64,000 nt of DNA from assembly GCA_026119855.1 (NCBI GenBank), contig JAOWBW010000382.1, positions 186,001-250,000 of the forward strand. The letters are read 5' to 3'. A program made the translations under genes and the position numbers. The notes beneath the pieces are model-generated. The model was given only the letters and a program-made list of their open reading frames with translations. It searched no databases and was not told where the DNA came from. This document shows, piece by piece, positions 1 through 9,270 of the stretch. The stretch's first letter is position 1; every line of letters starts with the position of its first letter. The stretch comes from Campanula takesimana (Eukaryota > Streptophyta > Magnoliopsida > Asterales > Campanulaceae).

Positions 1-262
1 ACGATTGAGTGAACATCAGACTGTGTCTACTACGTAACTTAACTTATCTTTTACTTTGATTTATTTAAAATAAATTTATCTTAACTCATATTTATTTTAC
101 TTCTATTTATTTTAAATAAACTTTTCTTAACAAAAATGTAATTAAACTTTCCAAAAATGTAGGTCTACTGTATTAGAAGAACCTCTCATAACTGAAGAGT
201 TTCGTGTACCCGATATAGGAAATCAACAAAGTTTCAATCTAAGTCGACATTCCCTTGGTAGA

Positions 263-1396
263 ATGGACATTATTTGTCAACAATGTAAAGCCTTGCATTG
301 GATTGACGATAAATTGGTTCGATCTCCTAAAAATAGTCCCAAATTTGGAACATGCTGCTCGGATGGGAAAGTTAGGCTTCCTAGGCTTCGTGATCCACCC
401 GCCCTGTTCAGGACATTATACGACGGTTGCGATCACCATTCGATTTCGTTTTTAGAACACATTCGTCAATACAATGCTGCAAATGCTTTTACAAGTCTTG
501 GATGCTCAATAGATCGCAGTGTCCTAATCGGTAGAGGCCCTTATAGCTTCACTATACACGGTGAGTTGCGACATCGCACATGTTCATTATTACCCCAACC
601 CGATACAGATCCCAGATACACTCAGCTTTACATATATGATCCGATAGCAGCCTTAGATAGTCGTCAACGTCAAAATCCAATATTGAATCCTGAACTTTTG
701 GCCAGAATTCAAGAATGTTTGTTACAAAACAATCAATTTTTTCCTCTTTTTCGTCAAGAACATGAAATATTACAACAACAAGATCAAGATGAGTCTAATC
801 AAAATTTACCTGCGTATTTGCGCTATGATCCACGAAGAGATCAGCGACGATATAATGCACCAACTGTAGAGGAGATTGCAGTTATCTTGCCCGGTGAGGG
901 TACTGACCAAACACATGCAAGAGATATTGTTCTGCATTACAGACGAACTCAAGGCTTGAAAAGAATAAGTGAATGTCATCCAGCATATGCGCCCCTACAT
1001 TACATGTTGTTGTTCCCTTTTGGCGAGCTGGGATGGGAACCGTCTATGACTCTTTGGGATGTGGATAGAAATGCTTCGAGTACTAAACCCAGAAATCGTC
1101 TCACAATGACGGATTACTATTGTTATCGTTTATTTGAACGAGAATCAGAGTACTCAACCATTTTAAGAGCCCAAAAACTATTTCAGGAATTTTTGGTAGA
1201 TGCGTGGGCTGCAACAGAGCAAAGTTGTCTTTTCTATATTAGACAAAACCAAGAGTTATTTGTTCATTATGATAGGTATAAAGATCTCCAAGATATCTTT
1301 GATGCAGAACCTAATCAAGTTGGAAAAAAAATTATTCTCCCATCTTCTTTCAGTGGTGGACCAAATCTCCGTTCCACACAAAAGGAAAAAAATTAA
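263..1396 (+). pseudogene. Helitron RepHel N-terminal fragment
   Basis: This 377-codon open frame reads like the N-terminal region of plant Helitron Rep-helicase proteins, the rolling-circle transposase. Seen: a zinc-finger-like start with C-Q-Q-C followed by KALHW, then PKFGTCC, a GPYSFTIHGELRHR block, LYIYD, RRYNAPTVEEIAVILPG, RDIVLHYR, and near the end QNQELF and KKIILPSSFSGG. Those blocks occur in this order in Helitron helicase-like proteins. The frame stays open upstream to about position 164, where a possible intron acceptor (aaatgtag) lies, so the ATG at 263 may not be the true start. The protein departs from the family after SSFSGG and stops, so the HUH Rep catalytic motif and the whole helicase are missing. 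It is therefore a truncated, non-autonomous relic. Family assignment is from memory of conserved blocks, with no search done. Confidence 0.8.
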
Positions 1397-1437
1397 AATT
1401 AAACAGACATAAACGATCACACAGAACGTAAGTAAGC

Positions 1438-1740
1438 TTAAGAAAAATGTGTCCAGTTTTGCAAGGAAACTAAGAATCAGAGCAAAGAATAAATGGAGCA
1501 GATAGAACGTAACATGGTTTGCCTGTTAAAGTAACAATTTTACAGAAAAATAGCAATTTTAGGGAAATATGTGAATTGCATATGAAGACTACATCTCGCC
1601 CCAACATCAGAAAGCAATGGCAATTTTAGGGAATTTGGTTCACAAACAAACATGGATTTAAGAAAAATGTGTCCAGTTTTGCAAGGAAAACTAAGAGTTA
1701 GAGCAAAGAAGAAACGGACCAGATAGAACGTAACATGGTT
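1438..1740. repeat. Imperfect direct repeat pair (~83 bp units)
   Basis: A segment at 1438-1520 recurs at 1658-1740 with a few substitutions. Both start with ttaagaaaaatgtgtccag and end with agatagaacgtaacatggtt. A shorter element, gcaattttaggga, also occurs twice between them. There is no long open frame. The pair lies just after the broken Helitron frame and may be a local duplication of Helitron-internal DNA. The rest of 1741-2050 is AT-rich with nothing recognised. Confidence 0.7.
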
Positions 1741-2267
1741 AACCAATTTAACATAAAATCAAGAGAAATGTTGGGTTTGATTACCTCACAAATGAACAAT
1801 CCATTCGTACCAAACGTCGCAAGAGAACAATTATCAATTGGAAAGGGAACATTTTTTTTAGATAGACATAGAAGTCAAAACAGCATAACTCCCCCATCCC
1901 CAACACTAAGATTTTTCCTTTAAAAAAAAACACCTAAGAATATAAGAAAACCCAGAAATATGAACTGAGGGACTGCTAAGTTGAAAGCCAAAAATATCCA
2001 AGTTGCAACCAAATTTGAGACACTCAGTAAAAGTTCACCAAATAACACAAATTTTAAAGGGATTTTTACTAATAAGTCCTTGGGGGAATGTGGTATTTAC
2101 TAATAAAAACACAACATTTCAAATTCTACCATAGGGTCCTTAGGTTCAAATCAATTTTACCAATAAATCCCTTGTACCTTTTAAATGGCTAAAATACCCC
2201 CAGCCCAAATTAAATCCTCCAACACCTTTAACCTTTGACTATTTTTGACTGCCACCTTTACATTTGA

Positions 2268-2503
2268 CCACCACCATCCGCCGCTAACCGCTGCCGACCA
2301 CCACCACCGCCGGCGGCCGCCGACCGCCTGCCGCCACCACCATCCGCCACCGACCACCATCCGCCACCGACTGCCGGCCACCACCACCGCCGCCGCTGAT
2401 CGCCGACCACCACCACCATCCGCCACCGACCACCGGCGAGCCGCCACTAACCTCCGCCGACCACCACCGAGCCGCCGCTGACCGCCGCCGACCACCACCA
2501 TCT
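2268..2503. repeat. CCG/CCA trinucleotide low-complexity block
   Basis: About 235 bp are built almost only of ccg, cca and acc triplets, with degenerate longer units such as ccaccaccgccg and ccgaccaccacc. This is very GC-rich against AT-rich surroundings. Both strands are open across it simply because the triplets lack stops. The predicted His/Pro/Arg- or Gly/Trp/Val-rich peptides are not convincing proteins. It may be an expanded copy of a coding low-complexity tract captured by a transposon. Confidence 0.8.
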
Positions 2504-2544
2504 GCAACCCCAAGTATTATAAGTATTATAAATAAAAATTATTT

Positions 2545-2612
2545 GCTCTTGGGAGGGTTTGAACCCAAGACCTCTTGGTTTTGGCTAAGAGCCCTAACCA
2601 CTATGCCAAGCT
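2545..2612 (-). repeat. tRNA-like segment (SINE head or tRNA relic)
   Basis: Read on the minus strand, the segment has a pol III box A-like stretch, tggcatagtggttagggc. About 35 bp later comes a box B-like stretch, cttgggttcaaaccc, followed by a short acceptor-like complement. The cloverleaf is imperfect and no CCA or obvious SINE tail was located, so it is more likely a tRNA-derived retroposon head or degenerate tRNA than a working gene. Confidence 0.4.
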
Positions 2613-2859
2613 TCTTACTTGTTTCATTAGTAGATTATTATATAATTAACACTACAACCTCACATTTGTTGTTGTTGTTGTTGTTTTTTTTTTTTTTTTT
2701 TTTTTTTGGGTTAGGAGTATTAATTCTTCACAATTGGACAATTACTCATTTTTAATAAAAAAAATGAGATAAATTTATTTCACAATTGTTTAAAGAGCAT
2801 TTGACAACACATAGTTCTGAAAATGAGTATCCTTTGTAAAAACTATGCGATGAATTTTT

Positions 2860-3310
2860 TAGTTGTTTCACTCAACTCATGTGTTAACAACTGAGAAATA
2901 AATTTACCAGTTCTTATATTATACTCGTGTGTGAATAACTGAGAAATGAATATCTCATTTATTATTATATTAACAACAGAGAAAAATTGATAACTGAGAA
3001 ATGAATGTACCAGTTCTTGTACTCAAATTCATATGTGAATAACTGAGAAATGAATGTCTCATTTATTATATAATTAAACCGATAAATTGAGTCATCAATT
3101 AGGAAAAATGAGAGGTGATTTTATCAGTTTTTATTCAATTATGAATAACTGTTAAATGAATGTCTCAGTTATTATATTCAAATTCATGTGTGAACAACTG
3201 TGAAACGCATGTCTCAGTTATTATAATGATTGTGAAATCATTCACCTGTGAAATCATATAATTGTGAAATCATACAACTGTGAAATCAATTGAGAATTAA
3301 TTTTATAAGT
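2860..3310. repeat. Degenerate tandem repeats with internal hairpins
   Basis: Units built around gaataactgagaaatgaatg and tctcagttatt recur at uneven spacing. The arms aataactgaga and tctcagttatt are exact reverse complements, so many units can fold into short hairpins. Later units shrink to a repeated ctgtgaaatcat motif. No coding potential was seen. From 3310 to 3560 the sequence is AT-rich without recognised features. Confidence 0.55.
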
Positions 3311-3558
3311 GATAAATGAAAAATGACACAAGTGTGTAAAAATGAGTAATCATTCAAATGTGAAATTAATTTAGAAATGAAAATGATTTGTCAATTATTT
3401 ACAAGAGAAAAATGAAGTTTTTATTTTTAAAATTTGAATCATAACTTGAATATACTTGTTTGATTCGTTTCAACGATACAAATAATTCGGTGGTGTCAAA
3501 TTATTTTTTCGACTTCCAAATTGCAAGATAAATCGTTTTAAAATTTTGATGGGGAAAA

Positions 3559-3561
<3 letters not shown>

Positions 3562-3642
<81 letters not shown>
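3562..3642. repeat. (GA)n microsatellite
   Basis: About 80 bp of nearly pure ga dinucleotide with one interruption (gagaggagag). A run of about a dozen g residues follows at 3763-3774. Confidence 0.95.
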
Positions 3643-3800
3643 CAGCAACATTTTTTTTAAAACAACATGAGTGAGAGAAGCATTGTTGGGAAATAAGAGG
3701 CGTGCGTACCTTTTGGGTGAGGAGGGATAATTTGGTCCAGCGACAATACCAGGGACTTATTGGGGGGGGGGGGTTGTAAATATCAATCCTTATTGGTAGT

Positions 3801-5360
3801 ATTTATTTGGTTGAGGGATGTTTTGGTCAAAGCCTCAATTTTAAACCACCGCAACAATTGAATTCTTGAGTAAATTCAAAAAAATAAATTTGTAACAGGG
3901 ATTTGAGAAATGGTGAAATACCTGTAACGCAAGGGCAATTCTATTTGCTTTGCCGGATGATGCTCTCTATCTACTTTACCCCTTTTCCGATGTATAAAAA
4001 GCAAAAGAATTAGTCCGTTCCTGATTTGGGGAGGATAGATCCGAGAGAGGATCACTACCAGAAAATCGGAATCCATGGAGAAGACCCAGAAGAATCGGTC
4101 CTTTTCTGGTTTGGGGAGAATATGGAGTCCAACGGCGAGAAGGAAAAGCAAGCTGCGTAGAATGGGAGATTTAGGAACCGCAATGAGAAATTTAGAAACC
4201 GCGATCTGCTTGCCGTTGGATTTTTTTGAAGAATTAATCCCAGCCACAATATATTTTGCATGTTAAATCTCAGCCATTGAAGGAGGAAGTTATGGGTGAA
4301 TCTCAGCCCTCCTTTGTCTCAAGTCAATTGGCAGTTAATTTTGAGCTGTATTATAATATAGAGATAGGAGGTTGATATTTATTCTAGATTTAAAATACAT
4401 AAATTAAAGCATATATAACTATTTATAATCTGATAAATAAATAGTACTTATTGATTTGTTAGTTTTGTTGTATAACATCTTATATGCATTAATTAAAAAA
4501 ATGACTTGATTTAGTACACTACATTACTTTTTTTAGTGCAACACTTAAGATTTATTGAAAAACTATAAGTGAAAATTAGAATTACAATCAACTAAAAGTA
4601 CTTGAAAAACAAAGTTTTATGATGATGACTTATTTAAATTATAATTATCATCAGATATAAATAAACTTTAGAAATAAATAGTATATAAGTTCACGTGCAG
4701 AGACCGGTGACAGTATGGTATGCTTGACAGTACGTTATATTGACAGCATGCTATACTTATTACTATTTCACAACGGGAGTACTCAACTGATGTCTTTATT
4801 TTTATTGTCTTTATCTTCTCAATTAGAATAAATTCATTATATGGAGAGTAAGTTTTTTTCGCACCAAGAACTTCAACTGCTTCCCTCTTCTTGGATGGTA
4901 AGTGCTACTTATTATTCAAGTCATATTAATTACAAGCCAAAGGGGTCATGCATGCTACTGCATTACATTCACTTATCCCTTCATGCTGCTGCATTATATT
5001 CACTTATCCCTTCCTGCTTACATTCCATTCATGACCTGCATTTCAATACATCAACCGCCCAAATGAAATTAAAAAGCCCACGCTACGTACTTTAATCTTA
5101 ATTTATTAATCATCTTGTATGCAAACTCCATAACTACATTTAATCAAATTATTGCATGAATATTTATTTACATACAGCTAACATTTACATCAACGACTGA
5201 TTTTAAGCCTCAAAATCATCAGCTGCCACATTCCAGTATTGCTGTCCTTATTTCCATTGATCAAGTTTTTCCTTGCCCACCCCTATAGTTTGTTAATTAG
5301 GATCACCAACACCAACATATATTTAGAGGAGTATATTAGTTCAGCAACCCATATTGATTT
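3801..5360. other. Intergenic, no gene recognised
   Basis: Short open frames around 3876-4266 occur on both strands and overlap, with no recognised motif. The stretch at 4700-4760 has repeated gacagta/gacagcat words. These resemble, in reverse complement, the actgtca-rich sequence near the Helitron end at 8600-8686, so a related Helitron tail may lie here. The rest is AT-rich with nothing supported. Confidence 0.4.
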
Positions 5361-5817
5361 CATACATGAAATATCTACTACTCGGACACCTAGAAACAAC
5401 AATATAAAGATATAAGTGCATATATTTAACATATGTCCAAAACGGCATTGAGCTCATCGAATTACGACCACATGAACAATCTAAGTAAGATCACTCATTA
5501 AATTATCACCCAGATCCAGAGTTCTTCAACTAAGCAATCGCATTGCTGGTATTTTGGATAATGGCTACGTGTCTGCTATCTAGTTAATTGCATACATGAA
5601 ATATCTACTACTCGGACACCTAGAAACAACAATATAAAGATATAAGTGCATATATTTAACATATGTCCAAAACGACATTGAGCTCACCGAATTACGACCA
5701 CATGGACAATCTAAGTAAGATCACTCATTAAATTATCACCCAAATCCAGAGTTCTTCAACTAATCAATCGCATTGCTAGTATTTTGGATAATGGCTACAT
5801 GTCTGTTATCTTGTTAA
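5361..5817. repeat. Tandem duplication, ~230-bp unit
   Basis: Two adjacent copies, 5361-5590 and 5591-5817, both begin catacatgaaatatctacta and run through the same AT-rich text to gttaatt. They differ by only a handful of substitutions (for example agaacgg versus aaacga-type changes, and gtgtctgctatct versus atgtctgttatct), so the duplication is fairly recent. No coding frame was found. Confidence 0.9.
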
Positions 5818-6291
5818 TTTATCCCTAACATATCATATTTAGTCACCCAAAGAGACCATAGTTGACTCACTTCTTTATAATTAGGATGCAAGACCCAAAG
5901 AAAATTCCCAAACAAATTTTTTCAACCAGCAAACCACAGACTGGGTTTATTACAAAGATGAAAGAAAAATACTCCTATTAGGCAATTTTGAATAACTGAA
6001 AAAAAAAAGAAGAAGCAAAAGCACAGATTATGGTAAGGCAAAAAAGATGAAGAGATTTCCAAAGCAATCAAAAGAAAAATAGAGCTTGAAGAACAGAAGC
6101 AAAACAAATTAAACAAAGAAACTCAATGACAATTGATCCATATCTAATTAGAAAAATATATCAAATTTTCATCCCAAAGTTTACATTTACACATATGAAT
6201 GAAAATAGGTAAGCACGCGTAGCCTTTCCCATTTTTCTATTCTGGTTTGTGATTATTCTATTCTGGTTTGTGGATGTGGGGTGGGAGTTAC

Positions 6292-6815
6292 CTTGTAAGA
6301 GCCATCGTCGTCTTCTTCTTCTATGTCATCGTGAGAAGCCACCTTCCTGAATTCAATCAAGATCAAACCATAACAAAATCAATAAGCATTACGAAACGAA
6401 AGAAGATAAAATCCAAAGATCGTAAATAGATAAAAATATTTCATATCATAATTTTTACCACTTATGTGACGGTGCCGCAACAATAACAACAAAGATGCCT
6501 GTGTATCAGTACAATCATCCCAACTTATCTTCACCAATTACAGTGTCCCAGAAATTCAATTAAAAAACCATCAACTTCATTGACAATAAAAATCTCACCT
6601 TTGTAGTTGTAGCTTTAGCTCTGCGAGCAGGTGGGAGTATGGAACTCATAATCACATTTCTAAATTGAAACCCAAGAAATCAAAATTCAGTGATAAAACT
6701 GAAGTACAAAATGAACTCAGAACACACTTGGATCAATAAAACCTAAACCGATAACTACCTTTCGATATCAGAGCGTTAGCCTCCTCAGGCAACCACTTCC
6801 ATCGCTGAAGAGTGT
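6292..6815 (-). pseudogene. Possible exon fragments of an unidentified gene
   Basis: On the minus strand three short stretches have coding-like composition and plausible splice borders. One ends at 6759 with a gtagtt donor and reads RWKWLPEEANALISK. One at 6599-6659 lies between ag and gtgaga and reads MSSILPPARRAKATTTK. One at 6292-6346 lies between cag and gtaact and has an acidic DDIEEEDDD stretch. Joined at these borders the frames do not stay open, so either the splice choices are wrong or this is a degraded or captured fragment. I do not recognise the protein. The flanking 5818-6290 is A-rich with nothing else supported. Confidence 0.2.
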
Positions 6816-6859
6816 GGGTTTAGTATCAAAATTTCACCTCATGTAAGTTCCCTACTTTC

Positions 6860-7850
6860 GATTGAACATAGCTTTGTCTAAAAATGGATGTTTATTTTCT
6901 TAATCAAAAGAAAATTAGACATTCATTTTGGGGTGGTGGGCAATCAGTTGTACAGATCCTTTCCTGAGGTGAAGAATATGAGGCATGTGTATGTGTCGTT
7001 TCATAAATTCTTAATAGAGGTGTCATGGCATAAGTTTTTACCTTTATAACTCTGTGATGGTCTTGCCAATGTAGAAAGGGGGGTAACCTTCTCACCACTA
7101 TCTTGCCTCCGGTTAGAATGGTGTTACCCTTTTCCAGTCTTCCCATCTACCTTCTCACCACTCTGTGATGGTCGTTTCATTATCTGTCTGTCTGTCTGTT
7201 CACTTGAGAATTACTGTGACTTCCTTGAAAACTATTAAAAGGCTTGCTCCAATACTGTTCTACTTCTTGGAGTCTATGTAGGTTGTGTGCCTGTGATGAT
7301 TTTGAGAGTTATTGGATTAAATGGTAATTATCAATGTTGAATATATAGGTGAATTAATTTGCATGAATTTGGGTAAACAACTTGGTTATTTGGTTTGAGG
7401 ATATTAAGGCATGAATTCGGGGTGAAAATGGCACGCGATTGAGGGGTTTCTGATGGAGGAACAGCGGGAAGTGGTGGAAATAGACACATAACATGGAGTT
7501 GTTGTCGTCGTTGCCGTGCTCCCCATAGCTATAAGTGTTTCTTGGTAGATCACTATATAATATGCTAATGTGACTACTATTCACACATGAATTTTATAAA
7601 ATGTTGCATTGCACAATAGTTGTCTATGTTCTTTTATCAAGTACCAATCAGTTCAGTACTTTTGGAATTTATTTTTTAAAAAGGAGGTTTGAATGCTCCA
7701 TTGAAAAATATATTTAGAGGATAGATATAGATAGTCTCACTTTCTGAGCGTGATTATTATACCATGTATGCTGTGGGGACTAGTGTGGAAGATGTTTAGG
7801 ATCCCTGTTGATATTAACAGCAAGCTTAGGGTGCTGCAAAGATAGCATGA
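6860..7850. other. Intergenic, no gene recognised
   Basis: About 1 kb without a convincing gene. A short (tctg)n tract lies near 7183-7199. Small open frames on the minus strand (6904-7146, 7354-7584) show no motif. This stretch may once have held upstream exons of the carboxypeptidase-like relic that follows, but nothing there supports it directly. Confidence 0.4.
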
Positions 7851-7856
7851 AGGACA

Positions 7857-7970
7857 CTAACATTTGCAACAGTGAGATGGGCAGGTCATGAAGTGCCAAT
7901 GTCCGATGCCAAGTGCACAACATTGCAACAGCTGGTCTCATTAAGAGGACAACCTCTTCCAAATTCTTAA
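7857..7970 (+). pseudogene. Serine carboxypeptidase-like C-terminal relic
   Basis: The plus-strand frame reads LTFATVRWAGHEVP, then a degenerate tail ending in GQPLPNS and a TAA at 7968-7970. Serine carboxypeptidases (S10 family) end with a similar block, in which the His of G-H-E-V-P is the catalytic-triad histidine, followed by a hydrophobic stretch and a G-x-P-L-P ending. The preceding bases (catgaagga then cacta) look like the usual Y/H-E-G lead-in with two extra bases, so the frame breaks just upstream. The catalytic Ser and Asp regions were not found. This is a last-exon relic rather than a gene. The alternative is chance similarity over 35 residues. Confidence 0.5.
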
Positions 7971-8077
7971 AGATTTATTTAGTAGTATTAGTCTTTGTGT
8001 TACTGTCATTGCATTTGGCCAAAAGAATGCCAACTTTGATTGTTGGTTATAATTTTAGTAGTAGAAAGAAGGAAATA

Positions 8078-8244
8078 TAACTCCCTCCGTCCCACGTGGC
8101 ACTTTCATTTTTAATATGTTTCAAAATAAATGTCGCATTTTAAAATATGAAAACATTTTTAGTTTATTTTAACTATGGTAGAATCGCTTTACAAGTAAAG
8201 CACACTTTTCAATAGCAACATTCAAAATGAGACGAAAAGAGTAT
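8078..8244. mobile_element. Degenerate Stowaway-like MITE
   Basis: The left end reads taactccctccgtcccacg. The right end reads, reversed, as tactcttttcgtctcattttg. The ctccctccgtccc terminus next to TA is the Stowaway (Tc1/mariner-type) signature. The right end is diverged. Confidence 0.65.
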
Positions 8245-8599
8245 AAAAGTACATTAAATTATTCCAAGCAAAGAAATGTGATCGACTTTTTGAAAATCAA
8301 ATACCTCGCTTTTGTTTGAGGCTGGCTTGGTTTACATTTGTGATTGAGGATGTGATTTTAGTTTGTGAGTTGGGTAGTAACTAAAGTAGAGTATGCGTTT
8401 TGTTGATTTCAAAATTTTGATGATTTGCCACTCACTTTCAGTGGTTTCATGTATTGGAGAGTGTTATTCATGTTTGAGATTACCCAGTGTCCTCTAGGCT
8501 CTAGGTGTTTGTTGGTTAGCCAAGCTCCTTTTTTTCAAAAAAATTGTTATGTAATACACATTATTATCAGTTATACATGTTCTTAGACATATTTCACCC

Positions 8600-8686
8600 C
8601 GTCACCGTGTCTGTATACTGTCAATGTGCCTGTACTGTCACCTAACTATACTGTCACCGTGCCACCGGCACGGGCTCGAGTACTAG
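8600..8686 (+). mobile_element. Helitron 3' terminus
   Basis: A hairpin with 7-bp arms (ccgtgcc at 8657-8663, ggcacgg at 8667-8673, 3-nt loop) is followed nine bases later by CTAG at 8683-8686. A hairpin just before a CTRR end is the Helitron 3' signature. Upstream are repeated actgtca words. The 5' end was not found. It might be far upstream, possibly belonging with the RepHel fragment near 263, but that is a guess. Confidence 0.65.
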
Positions 8687-9061
8687 TCTATATTATAATA
8701 CACAATGGAGGTAACCGCCGAGACAAAGAGAGGTTGAGATTGAATCTCAGAAATTGATCCGACGGCCCTCGATTCTCCTTCCCTCAACCGTTTATAACTG
8801 CCCCACTTTCTCCTCTATCAACCGGTTGTAACTCCCCACCCCCACACATTCTGTTGATCACTACTTTGCACACAATTTTCTCATTGTTACTATTAGTACT
8901 CGTAGGGTTACATATTTTCTCATTGTTACTATTAGTACTCCTAGGGTTACATGAAAGAAGATAGTCGGCAATGAGTAATAGAGTGGGTTAAGGGAAATGA
9001 GAAAGAGTGTAAATGCAAGGGTCGGTACTGGCCCGTGCCTTGGCACGGGGGTTAGTACTAG
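8687..9061 (+). mobile_element. Short non-autonomous Helitron
   Basis: It starts with TCTATATTATAATACAC, a typical Helitron 5' end, immediately after the CTAG of the preceding Helitron. It ends with an 8-bp-arm hairpin (cccgtgcc 9032-9039, ggcacggg 9042-9049) and CTAG at 9058-9061, followed by T. Total length is 375 bp. Inside is a tandem pair of about 38 bp (8877-8913 and 8914-8952) sharing ctcattgttactattagtac. There is no coding capacity. The region 9062-9260 that follows is AT-rich 3' flank of the NRT2 copy. Confidence 0.75.
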
Positions 9062-9270
9062 TTAATGTATATTATCAAACTTTTAGATATTGAAGAATTA
9101 AAAACAAGAAATTCTCATTTTCCATACTTTGATTGCAATAATACAAGCATTTCAAACTCCCCCCCTCCTCATTCAGAGTAAATTAAAGTAGACACTCTTA
9201 AAAATAGCAAATATAATTATATATATTATATATTAGATCTCTATTTTTTTTGCCTCACTTTTCCGATGGA

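Larger units (their letters stand above)
2063..3800. mobile_element. Possible non-autonomous DNA transposon with repeats inside
   Basis: Near 2063-2110 the sequence reads actaataagtccttggggg followed by a stretch containing tatttactaataa. Near 3745-3800 there is a loosely inverted counterpart (cagggacttattggggg, then gtaaatatcaatccttattgg). Between them lie a CCG-rich block, a tRNA-like segment, hairpin tandem repeats and a GA tract. The inverted match is poor and no target duplication was found, so the element call is weak. It may instead be several unrelated insertions. Confidence 0.25.

Noticed and set aside
2181..2513. Gly/Trp/Val-rich minus frame and His/Pro/Arg-rich plus frame
   Set aside because: Both are by-products of the CCG/CCA triplet repeat, which lacks stop codons on either strand.
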